Below, piece after piece: positions 32,170 through 40,832 of a DNA stretch of 64,000 nucleotides. Below the pieces are notes generated by a model, which was given only the letters and a program-made list of their open reading frames with translations, was not told the DNA's origin and searched no databases. Source of the DNA: Methylobacterium nonmethylotrophicum. GTDB taxonomy: Bacteria > Pseudomonadota > Alphaproteobacteria > Rhizobiales > Beijerinckiaceae. The stretch is from positions 124,001-188,000 of the forward strand of contig NZ_SRLB01000013.1 in assembly GCF_004745635.1 (NCBI RefSeq). The letters are read 5' to 3'. Position 1 is the first letter of the stretch. Every line of letters begins with the position of its first letter. The position numbers were made by a program, and so were the translations under genes.

Positions 32170-34868
32170 CGCCGCCATCCCTCCGTGTCCGCTCGGAACG
32201 GGCGGCCCTGCGGCGTCGCGAGCGGCCGTTGCCGTTCGCCCGTCTCCCGGGATGCCATCGCCCGAGTCTTCAGCGCCCGCGTCTTCATGGCCCAAGGCTT
32301 CACCACCTCTGCCGCCGCGAGGTAGAGGGCCGTGATCCCTGCGACGGCGATCAGGATCGCGGGCGCCGGCGCCGCGAAGCCGAGCCAGCCACCGAGGGGT
32401 GTGAACGGCAGCGCCAGCGCCACCGCCAGGGCCGCCAGCGAGGAGATTGCGAGGGCGGGGCCCGGCCGGTCGCGCCACGGCCGCGCCGCCGTGCGGATGA
32501 CGACGATCACCAGGATCTGCGTCGCCATCGATTCGAGGAACCAGGCGGTGCGGAAGACCTCCGGCCCCGCCCCGAACCCAAGGAGGAGCACGCCGAAGGT
32601 GAGGAGATCGAACACCGAGGAGAGCGGTCCCATCACGGCGGCGAAGCGCAGGAGGGCCTGCCGGTCCCAGGCCTGCGGATGCGCGATCGCCTCCGGTCGC
32701 ACGCGGTCGAACGGGATCCCCAGCTCCGAGAGATCGTAGAGCAGGTTGTTGAGCAGGATCTGGATCGGCAGCATCGGCAGGAACGGCAGTACCGCGGCCG
32801 CGAGAGCCATCGACAGCATGTTGCCGAAATTCGAACTCGCCCCCATGCGGATGTACTTGAGGATGTTGGCGGAGGTCCGCCGCCCCTCGGCGACGCCGGC
32901 TGCCGCGACCGCGAGGTCCGGGGCGAGGAGGATCATGTCGGCCGCCGCCTGCGCGACGCCGCTCGCGCCGGCCACCGACAAGCTCACGTCCGCGTGCCGC
33001 AGACCGGGGGCGTCGTTGATCCCGTCGCCCAGGAACCCGACCACCTCGCCGCCCGCCTGGAGCGCCTTCACGACGCGGACCTTCTGGTCGGGGCTGAGCC
33101 GCCCATAAGCGTCGACCCGCCGGACCTGCGCGGCCAGCGCTTCGTCGTCCATGCCTGCGACCTCCGGCCCCGTCAGGACCTCGCCGACGCTGAGCCCGAC
33201 GAGCCCGGCGAGGCGCCGCACCACGACCGGATCGTCGCCCGACAGGACCTTGACCCGTACGCCCGCATCCGTGAGCGCGGCGAGCGCCGCCGCCGCGCCG
33301 GCCTTAGGAGGGTCGGCGAACGCACAGATTCCCTCGAGGACGAGATCCGCCTCGTCGGCCTCGGCCGGTCCCAGGGCAAGCCGCGACGCCACCGCGATGC
33401 CGCGCAGCCCTTCCGCGGCGAGTGCCCGGACATGCGCCGAGACCGCCTCGCGCTCCGATGCGCCGAGGGCGGAGACCGCCTCCCCGCTCCGATGGGCGGT
33501 GCAGCGGGCGAGCACGGCCTCGGGCGCGCCCTTGACGATCAGCGTTAGCCCCTCCGGCCCGTCCGCCAGGACCGAGCCGGTGCGCTGCGCGTAGTCGAAG
33601 GGGCGCTGGCGGACGAGCCGCCAGCCCGTCGCCGCCCCGGGGCTCGCCTGCACCAGGGCCGCGTCGAGCGGTCCTCGGTCACCGCCGAGCGCCGCCGCCA
33701 CGGCGCCGAGCCGGGCCGGCCGCGGCGCGGCGGTGCCCGCCGGATCAAGGCTCCGCGCAAGCGTGATCTCCGCCGAGGTCAGGGTGCCGGTCTTGTCAGT
33801 GCAGAGAACTGTCATCTCGCCGAGATCGTGGATGGCGGCGAGGCGCTTCACGATGACCTTGCGGTGCGCCATCCTGAGGGCCCCCCGGGCGAGGGTCACG
33901 GTGGTGATCATCGGCAGCAATTCGGGGGTGAGGCCGACCGCCAGCGCCACGGCGAAGAGAAGGGATTCGATGACCGAACGCCCGAACGCCACCCTCACGA
34001 CGAGGACGCCGAGGACCAGGACGAGGGTCAGGCGGGCGATCAGGAGGCCGAGGTCGCGCAAATCGCGCTGGAACGGCGACGGGCCTGCCTCCTCCGACAG
34101 CGACGCAACGGCTGCGCCAAACACCGTATCGCGGCCGGTGGCGGCCACGAGGGCGACCGCCTCGCCGCTCTGCACCACGGCGCCGCGAAACAGGGCGTTC
34201 GTGGCCTCGGCCGGGCTCGCCGACGCGACGAGGCCGGGGCGCTTCCCGACCGGGTAGGGCTCGCCGGTGAGCGCGGCCTCCGCCGCGGTCAAGCCGAAGC
34301 TCGCGAGCACCAGGGCGTCCGCCGGCACGATGTCGCCCGCCCGCACCCGGATCACGTCGCCGGGGACCAGGCCCTCGACGGGAACGACCCGGAAGGCGCC
34401 GTCGCGCCGGACCTCCGCCTTGAGCGCCACGCTCTGCCGCAGGGCTTCCGCCGCGCGCAGGGCCTGGCCCTCCTGGATCGTGTCGAGGCCGATCGAGAGC
34501 GCCAGGATCGCGATGATGACCGCCCCGCCGGCCCAGTCGCCGGTGAGGATCGTGACCAGGCCGGCGGCGATCAGGACGAGGGCGAGGGGCTCGCTCGACC
34601 GCCGCAGGACCGCCCGCGCGGCGCCGTCGACCCGGGCCTTCGCGTCGCGGTTCGGCCCGTGGCGCGCGAGGAGACGCTCCGCCTCCGAGGCGGTCAGGCC
34701 GTCCGGCCCGCAGCCGAGGCGCGCGCGCAGCACCTCCGGCGCAAGGGTCCAGAACACCGGCCCGTGCTCACGCAAGGAAGAGGGGCCGTGCGCTGCGGGA
34801 GAACGACACTCGGAGATGACCGGCGCCGTCTTCCGCTCTCGTCGTGGTGCTTGCAGGTCGTCCACCAT
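32166..34868 (-). CDS. mgtA: Magnesium-type P-type ATPase (MgtA-like)
   Basis: 900 residues, P3B layout. Motifs: LTGEPYPVGK (actuator), AVGLTPELLPMITTVTLARG (characteristic MgtA membrane motif), phosphorylation Asp358 (CTDKTGTLTSAEITL), KGAPEAVL, SGDDPVVVRRLAG and GDGINDAPGLRHADVSLSV, with C-terminal helices including MLPIQILLNNLLYDLSELGI. MgtA imports Mg2+ at the inner membrane using ATP. GGGGAG precedes the ATG at 34868. The box at 34933-34946 is 71 bp upstream. Overlaps the APH/ATPase gene by 4 bp. Confidence 0.88.
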   Translation of the reverse strand: MVDDLQAPRRERKTAPVISECRSPAAHGPSSLREHGPVFWTLAPEVLRARLGCGPDGLTASEAERLLARHGPNRDAKARVDGAARAVLRRSSEPLALVLIAAGLVTILTGDWAGGAVIIAILALSIGLDTIQEGQALRAAEALRQSVALKAEVRRDGAFRVVPVEGLVPGDVIRVRAGDIVPADALVLASFGLTAAEAALTGEPYPVGKRPGLVASASPAEATNALFRGAVVQSGEAVALVAATGRDTVFGAAVASLSEEAGPSPFQRDLRDLGLLIARLTLVLVLGVLVVRVAFGRSVIESLLFAVALAVGLTPELLPMITTVTLARGALRMAHRKVIVKRLAAIHDLGEMTVLCTDKTGTLTSAEITLARSLDPAGTAAPRPARLGAVAAALGGDRGPLDAALVQASPGAATGWRLVRQRPFDYAQRTGSVLADGPEGLTLIVKGAPEAVLARCTAHRSGEAVSALGASEREAVSAHVRALAAEGLRGIAVASRLALGPAEADEADLVLEGICAFADPPKAGAAAALAALTDAGVRVKVLSGDDPVVVRRLAGLVGLSVGEVLTGPEVAGMDDEALAAQVRRVDAYGRLSPDQKVRVVKALQAGGEVVGFLGDGINDAPGLRHADVSLSVAGASGVAQAAADMILLAPDLAVAAAGVAEGRRTSANILKYIRMGASSNFGNMLSMALAAAVLPFLPMLPIQILLNNLLYDLSELGIPFDRVRPEAIAHPQAWDRQALLRFAAVMGPLSSVFDLLTFGVLLLGFGAGPEVFRTAWFLESMATQILVIVVIRTAARPWRDRPGPALAISSLAALAVALALPFTPLGGWLGFAAPAPAILIAVAGITALYLAAAEVVKPWAMKTRALKTRAMASRETGERQRPLATPQGRPFRADTEGWRR

Positions 34869-34932
34869 CGCCGGCTCCCCCCGGCCTTCCGTGGCCGGCG
34901 CGGGCAGAGTGCAGAGGTCCCGGCTCCGCGCC

Positions 34933-34946
34933 TTGATCCGCCTCAA
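34933..34946. promoter_or_regulatory. FNR/FixK-type box upstream of mgtA
   Basis: TTGATCCGCCTCAA, perfect TTGAT half and CTCAA half; centred 71 bp before the mgtA start and 22 bp from the upstream universal stress gene stop. Confidence 0.65.
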
Positions 34947-34967
34947 GGTGGGACGGGTCCTGCGGGG

Positions 34968-35810
34968 TCAATGCGCCATCAGCAGCGGGACCGGGCAGGC
35001 GCGCAGCATCTCCTGCGTCACCCCGCCGAGCACCGTCTCGCGCAGGAGCGAGTGGACGAAGGCGCCCATCACGATCATGTCGGCCTCCCTCTCCATCGCG
35101 TGGCGGCGCAGGGCACCGGCGACGTCCCCGTCCCGGGCCGGCAGGTCGGTGACGGTCACGGCGACGCCGTGATGCGCGAGGCCCGGCGCCAGTTCGGCCC
35201 CCGGGACCGCGTGCGACAGATCCTTCTCGCCCGTCACCACGACGATCTCGACGCTCTCGGCCTGGCGGAGGAACGGCAGAGCGTCGTGCAGGGCGCGGGC
35301 CGCCTGGGCGCTGCCGTCCCAGGCGACGAGGATGCGTTGCGTCGCGACCGTCCCGCAGCCCGGCGGGACGACGATCAGCGGGCGGCCGCTCTCGAACAGC
35401 AGGGTCTCGATCAGGCCGCGGTCGCCCGTCAGCATCCGCGGCTCGGCGTCGATCACCGCGAGGTCGTGCAGCCGGGCCTGGGCGGAGAAGCGCGCGAGCA
35501 AGCGGTCATAGGACAGGTGCTCGGCCTGCGCCGTACACAGGATGCCGGCGGCGGACGCATCGCCCCGGGCTCGTTCGGCCGCTTCCTCGGCCAGGTCCCG
35601 CAGCCGCCGGTTCTCGGCGGCGACGACCATGCCGACGAAGCGGCTGATCCAGGCATGCGGCAGGACCAGCCGGACCGAGACCGCCTGGACTGTCACCCGC
35701 GCATGCGCGCGTTCCGCCAGCGACAGGCCATAGGCGAGTGCGCTCGACGGGGTCTCGTCGCCCAGGCGCTCGGTCAGGGCGATCAGGATGGTGCGCAGGT
35801 TCTCGATCAT
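34968..35810 (-). CDS. Universal stress protein, tandem-domain type
   Basis: 280 residues from the ATG at 35810 (M-I-E-N-L-R). N-terminal Usp-like half (ILIALTERLGDETPSSALAY, HARVTVQAVS) and C-terminal half (TQRILVAWDGSAQAARALHD, ADMIVMGAFVHSLLRETVLG). The nucleotide motif reads G-A-F-V rather than G-x-x-G, so ATP binding is doubtful, as in the paralogue at 20770-21630, with which it shares the general layout. The box at 35867-35880 is 63 bp upstream. It lies just upstream of mgtA on the same strand but mgtA has its own box. Confidence 0.88.
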   Translation of the reverse strand: MIENLRTILIALTERLGDETPSSALAYGLSLAERAHARVTVQAVSVRLVLPHAWISRFVGMVVAAENRRLRDLAEEAAERARGDASAAGILCTAQAEHLSYDRLLARFSAQARLHDLAVIDAEPRMLTGDRGLIETLLFESGRPLIVVPPGCGTVATQRILVAWDGSAQAARALHDALPFLRQAESVEIVVVTGEKDLSHAVPGAELAPGLAHHGVAVTVTDLPARDGDVAGALRRHAMEREADMIVMGAFVHSLLRETVLGGVTQEMLRACPVPLLMAH

Positions 35811-35866
35811 GGCCGCCCCGCTCGTGTCCGACACGGGGGAGTCTGGCAGACGGGCCCACGGGCACG

Positions 35867-35880
35867 TTGCGGTGGATCAA
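35867..35880. promoter_or_regulatory. FNR/FixK-type box between universal stress and cation ATPase genes
   Basis: TTGCGGTGGATCAA, one perfect ATCAA half and a TTGCG half. Centred 63 bp before the stress gene (minus strand) and 57-91 bp before the ATPase start, depending on the start used. Confidence 0.6.
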
Positions 35881-35963
35881 CGACGTACCGGCCGATCGGT
35901 CGTCGGACTGGGCCGGGCGCGGCCGATCGCGGCCGGATGAGGAAGGGGCCGGTGGGCGAACCG

Positions 35964-38807
35964 ATGATGAGGGTCCGGACACCGTCGGGCCCGATCGAGC
36001 CCGGCGACGATGCGGGCCCGGCGGACCGCGAGACTTGTCGCGAGCCATGGCGCGAGATCGAGCGTCTGCCCCCCGGCGCGGTGGCGGCCGCCCTCGGCGT
36101 CGATGCGGTCTCCGGCTTGAGCCGGGACGAAGCGCGCGCCCGGGTTGGGCTCTGGGGCCCGAACGCGCTGCGGGTCCGGCCGCCAGTCCCGGCCTGGCGC
36201 CGCCTGCTGGCGCAGTTCGCCGACCCGCTGGTCCTGCTGCTCGTCGCCGCGGCGGCCATCTCGGCCGGGTTGTGGCTTCGGGAGGCGGTGGCGGACGGGC
36301 GGACCGACCTGCCCTACGAAGCCCTCGCCATTCTGGCGATCGTGGTTCTCAACGCCGCGATGGGCTTCATCCAGGAGGCGCGGGCCGAGCGGGCCGTCGC
36401 AGCCCTGCGGCGGATGTCGGCCGCGCGGGCGCGGGTCGTCCGTGACGGAATCCGCCGGGAGATCCCGGCGACGGAGCTGGTGCCGGGCGACGTGATCCGC
36501 ATCGAGGAGGGCGATGCGATCCCCGCCGACGCGCGGCTGATCGAGGCGATCGCCGTGCAGGCCAGCGAGGCCGCCCTGACGGGCGAGAGCGTTCCGGTCC
36601 CGAAGGATGCCGCACCCCTCGCCGGCGACGCGAGCCTGGGCAGCCGGCGCAACACGGTGTTCAGCGGCACCGCGATCGTCAACGGGCGGGGCGTCGGCAT
36701 CGTGACGGCGACCGGGATGCGCACCGAGCTCGGCCGCATCGCCGGGATGCTGGAGGAGACGCCGGAGGAGACCACGCCGCTCCAGGCCGCGCTCGCCCAG
36801 CTCGGCCGGCGCCTCGGCCTCGCGGTCCTGGTCGTCGCCGCCGCGCTGGCGGCGACCATCGTCCTCGTCGAGGAGATCCGCACCCTCCCGGCCCTGCTCG
36901 ACACCCTGATCGTCGCGGTGGCGCTCGCCGTCGCGGCGGTGCCGGAGGGACTACCGGCGATCGTCACCGCGGCGCTGTCGCTGGGCGTGCTGCGCATGGC
37001 CCGCAGGCACGCGATCGTGCGACGGCTCGCCGCCGTGGAGACGCTGGGCTCGGCCGACGTGATCGCCTCCGACAAGACCGGCACGCTCACCCGGAACGCG
37101 ATGACGGTCCGGGTCGTCGCGACGGCGAGCGGCCGCTGCCGGCTCGACGGCGCCCAGGCCGGTCGCGCCGACGACAAACGGCTGAGCGGCGAGGCGGAGG
37201 CGGCGCTCCTCGCGGGCGCCCTCGCCAACGACGCCGTCCTGCAGGAGCGCGACGGCGGCTGGGTCGTCCAGGGCGACCCGACCGAGGGCGCCCTGCTCCT
37301 CGCCGCCCGGAACGCCGATCTCGACGTCGGCCTCGGCCGCTTCGTCCGCCTCGGCGAGATCCCGTTCTCGTCCGAGCGCCGGCGGATGAGCGCCGTCTGC
37401 CGCGAGGCGGGCCGGGATGGGCTGCTCGTCGCCCTGAAGGGCGCACCCGACGTCGTGCTGGCGCGCTGCACGCATGAGCGCGTCGGCGATCAGGAACGCC
37501 CGCTCACGCCGGAGCGCCGCGAGGCGATCCTCGCGGCGAATGCGGGCCTCGCCGGGAGCGGCCTGCGGATGCTGGGCGTCGCCCACCGGCGGATGTCGGA
37601 CGGGAGCTGCACCGCTCCGGGCGAGGGCGTCGAGCAGGATCTCGTCTTCCTCGGCCTGATCGGCATGCGCGATCCGCCCCGCCCGGAGGCCCGCGAGGCA
37701 GTGGCCCGCGCCGCGGCCGCCGGCATCCGGTCCGTCATGATCACGGGCGATCATCCGAACACCGCCGCGGCGGTCGCGGCCGAACTCGGCATCGCCTTCG
37801 ATGGCGCCGTCCTCACGGGGTCCCGGATCGACGCGCTGGCGCCGGAGGAGCTGGAGGAGGCGGTGCGGCACGTCTCGGTCTATGCCCGCGTCACCCCCGC
37901 GCACAAGCTGCGGATCGTGCGGGCACTCCAGCGCAACCGCCTCGTCGTCGCGATGACCGGCGACGGCGTGAACGACGCGCCCGCCCTGAAGGCCGCGGAG
38001 ATCGGCATCGCCATGGGCGTGACCGGCACGGACGTGTCCCGCGAGGCGGCCGACATCGTGCTCGCCGACGACAACTTCGCCACCATCGTGGCGGCGGTCG
38101 AGGAAGGGCGGGCGATCTTCGCCAACATCCGCAAGGTGCTGCGCTACCTGCTGTCGTCGAATCTCGGCGAGGTCATGGTGATGGCCCTCGGCATCGTTCT
38201 GGCCTCCGTGCTCGGATTGGCGCCGAGCCCCGGCGAGGTGATGCTGCCGTTGCTCGCGACACAGATCCTGTGGATCAACTTCGTCACCGACGGCGCGCCG
38301 GCGCTCGCCCTCGCGGTCGATCCGGCGGATCCGGCCGCGATGGCCCGGGCTCCGCGCCCGCGGGGCGAGGGCGTGCTGACCGGCACGATGGGGTGGAGCA
38401 TCGCCTTCGTCGGCCTCGTGACCGCGTCCTGCAGCCTGTTCGTGCTCGACGCCTGCCTGCCCGGCGGGCTCGTCGAGGGCACCGGCAGTCCGGCCTACGC
38501 CCGGACGATGACCTTCACGACGCTTGTCCTGTGCCAGCTCTTCAACGTCCTCAACGCCCGCTCCGGGGAGGCGAGCGCGCTCGACGGCCCGTTCCGGAAC
38601 CGCTGGCTCTGGGCCGCGATCGGCGTCTCGCTCCTGCTCCAGGCCGCCGTCGTGTACACGCCCATTCTTCAGCAAGGCTTCGCGACGGTGAGCCTGACGT
38701 CCGGCGACTGGCTGTTCTGTGCCGGCGTCGCGAGCATCGTGCTGGTTCTCGAGGAGTTGCGAAAAGCGGTCGTTCGCGCGAGGCGGGCCGCTGCTCCGGC
38801 AGCCTGA
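35964..38807 (+). CDS. P2-type cation-transporting ATPase
   Basis: 947 residues. Motifs: LTGESVPVPKDAAPL, AVPEGLPAIVTAALSLGVLR (P2 membrane motif with P-E-G-L), phosphorylation Asp370 (SDKTGTLTRNAMTV), KGAPDVVLARC, MITGDHPNTAAAVA, MTGDGVNDAPALKAAEIGIA and the C-terminal LLATQILWINFVTDGAPALA. This is the SERCA/PMR-like P2A group of bacterial Ca2+ or Na+/K+-type pumps; the ion cannot be fixed by eye. Starts at 35937 (M-R-K-G-P) or 35964 (M-M-R-V-R) are possible and neither has a strong ribosome-binding site. Shares the box at 35867-35880 with the divergent stress gene. Confidence 0.88.
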   Translation: MMRVRTPSGPIEPGDDAGPADRETCREPWREIERLPPGAVAAALGVDAVSGLSRDEARARVGLWGPNALRVRPPVPAWRRLLAQFADPLVLLLVAAAAISAGLWLREAVADGRTDLPYEALAILAIVVLNAAMGFIQEARAERAVAALRRMSAARARVVRDGIRREIPATELVPGDVIRIEEGDAIPADARLIEAIAVQASEAALTGESVPVPKDAAPLAGDASLGSRRNTVFSGTAIVNGRGVGIVTATGMRTELGRIAGMLEETPEETTPLQAALAQLGRRLGLAVLVVAAALAATIVLVEEIRTLPALLDTLIVAVALAVAAVPEGLPAIVTAALSLGVLRMARRHAIVRRLAAVETLGSADVIASDKTGTLTRNAMTVRVVATASGRCRLDGAQAGRADDKRLSGEAEAALLAGALANDAVLQERDGGWVVQGDPTEGALLLAARNADLDVGLGRFVRLGEIPFSSERRRMSAVCREAGRDGLLVALKGAPDVVLARCTHERVGDQERPLTPERREAILAANAGLAGSGLRMLGVAHRRMSDGSCTAPGEGVEQDLVFLGLIGMRDPPRPEAREAVARAAAAGIRSVMITGDHPNTAAAVAAELGIAFDGAVLTGSRIDALAPEELEEAVRHVSVYARVTPAHKLRIVRALQRNRLVVAMTGDGVNDAPALKAAEIGIAMGVTGTDVSREAADIVLADDNFATIVAAVEEGRAIFANIRKVLRYLLSSNLGEVMVMALGIVLASVLGLAPSPGEVMLPLLATQILWINFVTDGAPALALAVDPADPAAMARAPRPRGEGVLTGTMGWSIAFVGLVTASCSLFVLDACLPGGLVEGTGSPAYARTMTFTTLVLCQLFNVLNARSGEASALDGPFRNRWLWAAIGVSLLLQAAVVYTPILQQGFATVSLTSGDWLFCAGVASIVLVLEELRKAVVRARRAAAPAA

Positions 38808-39079
38808 GCGAGGAGAAGGCGGCGGGCTGGCCGTCCTCCACCCTCGAGACGGCCCGCCAGTGATGCCAGCGGCCACGGCCGAGAAGCAAGGCCGCGAAAG
38901 ACGGCCGAGAAAGCCGCCAAGACTAGGCCCCGCCGTTGCTGCCCGACATCACCGGGCCAGGACGCCGCCGCCGGCGCGGACCGCGTTGAGCGAGATCATC
39001 CGCGTCCAGGCCAGGGCCGGTATCCTCCGACCTCGACGCCGACCACCGAGCGGCAGCCGACGCCGGATGGAGCCATCCA

Positions 39080-39368
39080 ATGCACCGATCCCACCCCGAA
39101 GCCCGCTGGCCTCCCCGGACGGACGAGATCCTGCTCGCCGCCGTTCAGCACGCGGCCGGCACTGCGCTGCTCGTCGCCGCGTCGGCCCTGATCATCGCCG
39201 GGAACGCCGCGGCGGCGGCCTCCGCCGTGCCGCCGGGGTTGATGATCCTCGTGCTCTCGGGGCACGGTGCGCCAGGACGCCGACGACGCCGGCAGCGCCG
39301 AGCCGGACGGCAGCGCCTTCACCCGCATCACCGTCTACCGCGTCATCATCACCGAGATCACCGAGTAG
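39080..39368 (+). pseudogene. Frameshifted small membrane protein gene
   Basis: From 39080 the frame reads TDEILLAAVQHAAGTALLVA then ASALIIAGNAAAAASAVPPG, a plausible one-helix protein. Near 39265 it turns into Arg-rich nonsense, while a neighbouring frame gives VRQDADDAGSAEPDGSAFTR and ITVYRVIITEITE with a stop at 39366-39368, 4 bp before the next ATG. I read this as one gene with a single indel. Family unknown; phage- or plasmid-borne origin is a guess from context. Confidence 0.4.
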
Positions 39369-39372
39369 GGCC

Positions 39373-39823
39373 ATGGACTGGAGCAAGGCATATCCGGCGC
39401 CGGCCACGCGCTTCGGCCTGTCACGCCTCGCCGCGGTGGCCGGAGTGGACGTGCGCACGGTCCAGCGGTGACCGCACATCGGCGCCCTGCCGGGTAGACG
39501 CGCCGGACGCGGGACGGTGCGGAGCTACGACGTGTGGGACGCTCTGCGGCTCCAGTGCCTCGCCGAGGTGGTGAAGCTGGCGATGCGCCTCACCGGCCCC
39601 GGCCTGCACCTGTCGAGCGCCCTGACCGGCATGGTGCTGTTCGAGGTGGCGCAGCGCGGGAGCATCGAGGCGTGCCGGCGACCTCCGGCTCTCCCCGGAC
39701 GGCGAAGACTGGCGGATGCAGTGGGACCCGCGCGTGCTGGGCCCGGAGGGCTCGCACATCAGGATCAACCTGCGGGCCGTAGCCGAAAAAGTGTCCGATG
39801 CGGACGATCGATGGAAGCCGTGA
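39373..39823 (+). pseudogene. Decayed helix-turn-helix-like gene (nonsense plus frameshift)
   Basis: From the ATG at 39373: MDWSKAYPAPATRFGLSRLA then AVAGVDVRTVQR and an in-frame TGA at 39469-39471. The same frame continues with HIGALPG and VRSYDVWDALRLQCLAEVVK, LAMRLTGPGLHLSSALTGMV, LFEVAQRGSIEA. Near 39673 it shifts; another frame gives GDLRLSPDGEDWRMQWDPRV and SHIRINLRAVAEKVSD, ending at 39823. The N-terminal part resembles a MerR-like or excisionase-type DNA-binding helix-turn-helix. At least two disabling changes make it a pseudogene. Confidence 0.55.
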
Positions 39824-39854
39824 GATCCTTAAGAATTTAGATCAATGCTGAAGG

Positions 39855-39884
39855 GCGTGCTCCGCGAGGGGCACGCGTATTTTT
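39855..39884 (+). terminator. Probable rho-independent terminator
   Basis: A 6-bp GC-rich stem (GCGTGC 39855-39860 with GCACGC 39871-39876) followed by GTATTTTTA. It lies between the decayed plus-strand gene and the convergent AT-rich gene. Confidence 0.5.
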
Positions 39885-39901
39885 ATGGCCTTATTCTGAT
39901 A

Positions 39902-40444
39902 TCAATATTTGTAATGAAATCTCGCATCGTTTTTCCTAGCTTCCCATGCCGTATTTAATGTATAATATAAATACAAATAGAAAACCTTAGCTTTTATTTT
40001 TTCTATGGCATTTCTTGTTATAGCTATAAATTCACTCCGAAGAGGCAGTTTGAGGATAAAATGCCTTGGATATCGTAACTCATCTACACAGTTCATATCA
40101 TGAAATCTTTCAGGCAATTGTTGTAGCTTATCAACATGCTCGGTAGATTTTTCTAAGCACTTGTTATATATTTTTTCAATATTGTGAACGAATTTTTTAT
40201 CTTTCAATTCTTGTTTGGTGATACCGCATGCAACGAGGTACGATTTAAGTATAAGCTCTAAGGAATGCGCAAAAATGTAATAGTTGGCATAAGGTTCATT
40301 TATTTTATCTCCGGATGTCAATCTCTCAAACGCAGCCAAATATTCTTTGCCCCTTTGCAATAATTTATAGGGAAAACGACCAAGTGGCTCATTTTTCTCA
40401 ATTAATTCGTATTTAGAAAACAACGCACGCTCGTTGAATTGCAT
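39902..40444 (-). CDS. AT-rich foreign gene, HEPN-like hypothetical protein
   Basis: 180 residues from the ATG at 40444 (M-Q-F-N-E-R, preceded by AAAGG). A longer frame to 40549 exists but its extra N-terminus looks spurious. Base composition is strikingly AT-rich compared with every neighbour, with Lys, Asn, Ile and Tyr codons rare elsewhere here. Segment YYIFAHSLELILKSYLVACG followed by FVHNIEKIYNKCLE resembles helical HEPN-type or nucleotide-binding partner proteins; the catalytic R-x4-6-H is not evident. Probably a recent arrival next to the tRNA integration site. Function unknown. Confidence 0.6.
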   Translation of the reverse strand: MQFNERALFSKYELIEKNEPLGRFPYKLLQRGKEYLAAFERLTSGDKINEPYANYYIFAHSLELILKSYLVACGITKQELKDKKFVHNIEKIYNKCLEKSTEHVDKLQQLPERFHDMNCVDELRYPRHFILKLPLRSEFIAITRNAIEKIKAKVFYLYLYYTLNTAWEARKNDARFHYKY

Positions 40445-40600
40445 TCGGCCTTTGAAATCGCCCTCGACATCGCCTTCTGCTGTCCCAACCGTTTTGCATC
40501 CGTGTTGCACGGAGCAACCTACGCCCAACCGTAACCCATCGTAAAACAACGATCCGTGTTGCAGGCCAACGCAACACTTTTCGCCAGGGAAGAGAACACG

Positions 40601-40632
40601 AAAAAGCCCGCCAAGTCATTGCTCAAGCGGGC
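40601..40632 (-). terminator. Rho-independent terminator of the interrupted tRNA gene
   Basis: On the minus strand: stem GCCCGC (40627-40632) and GCGGGC (40606-40611), a 15-nt loop, then TTTTT (40601-40605). It begins 8 bp after the tRNA CCA end, as expected for the tRNA's own terminator. This marks the left flank as the original downstream sequence of the tRNA gene. Confidence 0.75.
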
Positions 40633-40640
40633 GAAACGGA

Positions 40641-40690
40641 TGGTAGCGGAGGAGGGATTTGAACCCCCGACACAAGGATTATGATTCCTG
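40641..40690 (-). tRNA. 3' fragment of tRNA-Met (CAU), attachment-site remnant
   Basis: On the minus strand: anticodon loop ATCATAA with anticodon CAT (40681-40683), variable loop, T-arm GGGGG-TTCAAAT-CCCTC, acceptor strand CTCCGCT and ACCA ending at 40641. The matching 5' acceptor strand (AGCGGAG) and D-arm are absent upstream; sequence diverges just 5' of the anticodon stem, where only four of five pairs remain. An integrase gene starts 140 bp away. This is the usual scar of integration into a tRNA gene, with the anticodon-to-CCA half as the att repeat. Elongator Met is favoured over tRNA-Ile(CAU), not proven. Confidence 0.8.
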
Positions 40691-40832
40691 AGCGCTATTT
40701 CGGACGGGGGTGCCCGGGGTGGTTTTCCACAGGGGGAACAGCCGCCCGGAAAAGCAAGCCGCGACAGGGCGTTGTGGAAGCTAACTGCCCTCAGCTTCCA
40801 CGGCAACGTTCACCAAGCAGCCAAAAGCCGTC

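Noticed and set aside
30109..32325. Plus-strand frame of 738 codons opposite the APH/ATPase gene
   Set aside because: Low-complexity Arg/Gly/Glu sequence; the opposite strand has Walker A and kinase motifs.
33828..35936. N-terminal extension of about 700 codons on the P2 ATPase
   Set aside because: It runs antisense through mgtA and a universal stress gene and has no domain; the ATPase family begins near 35964.
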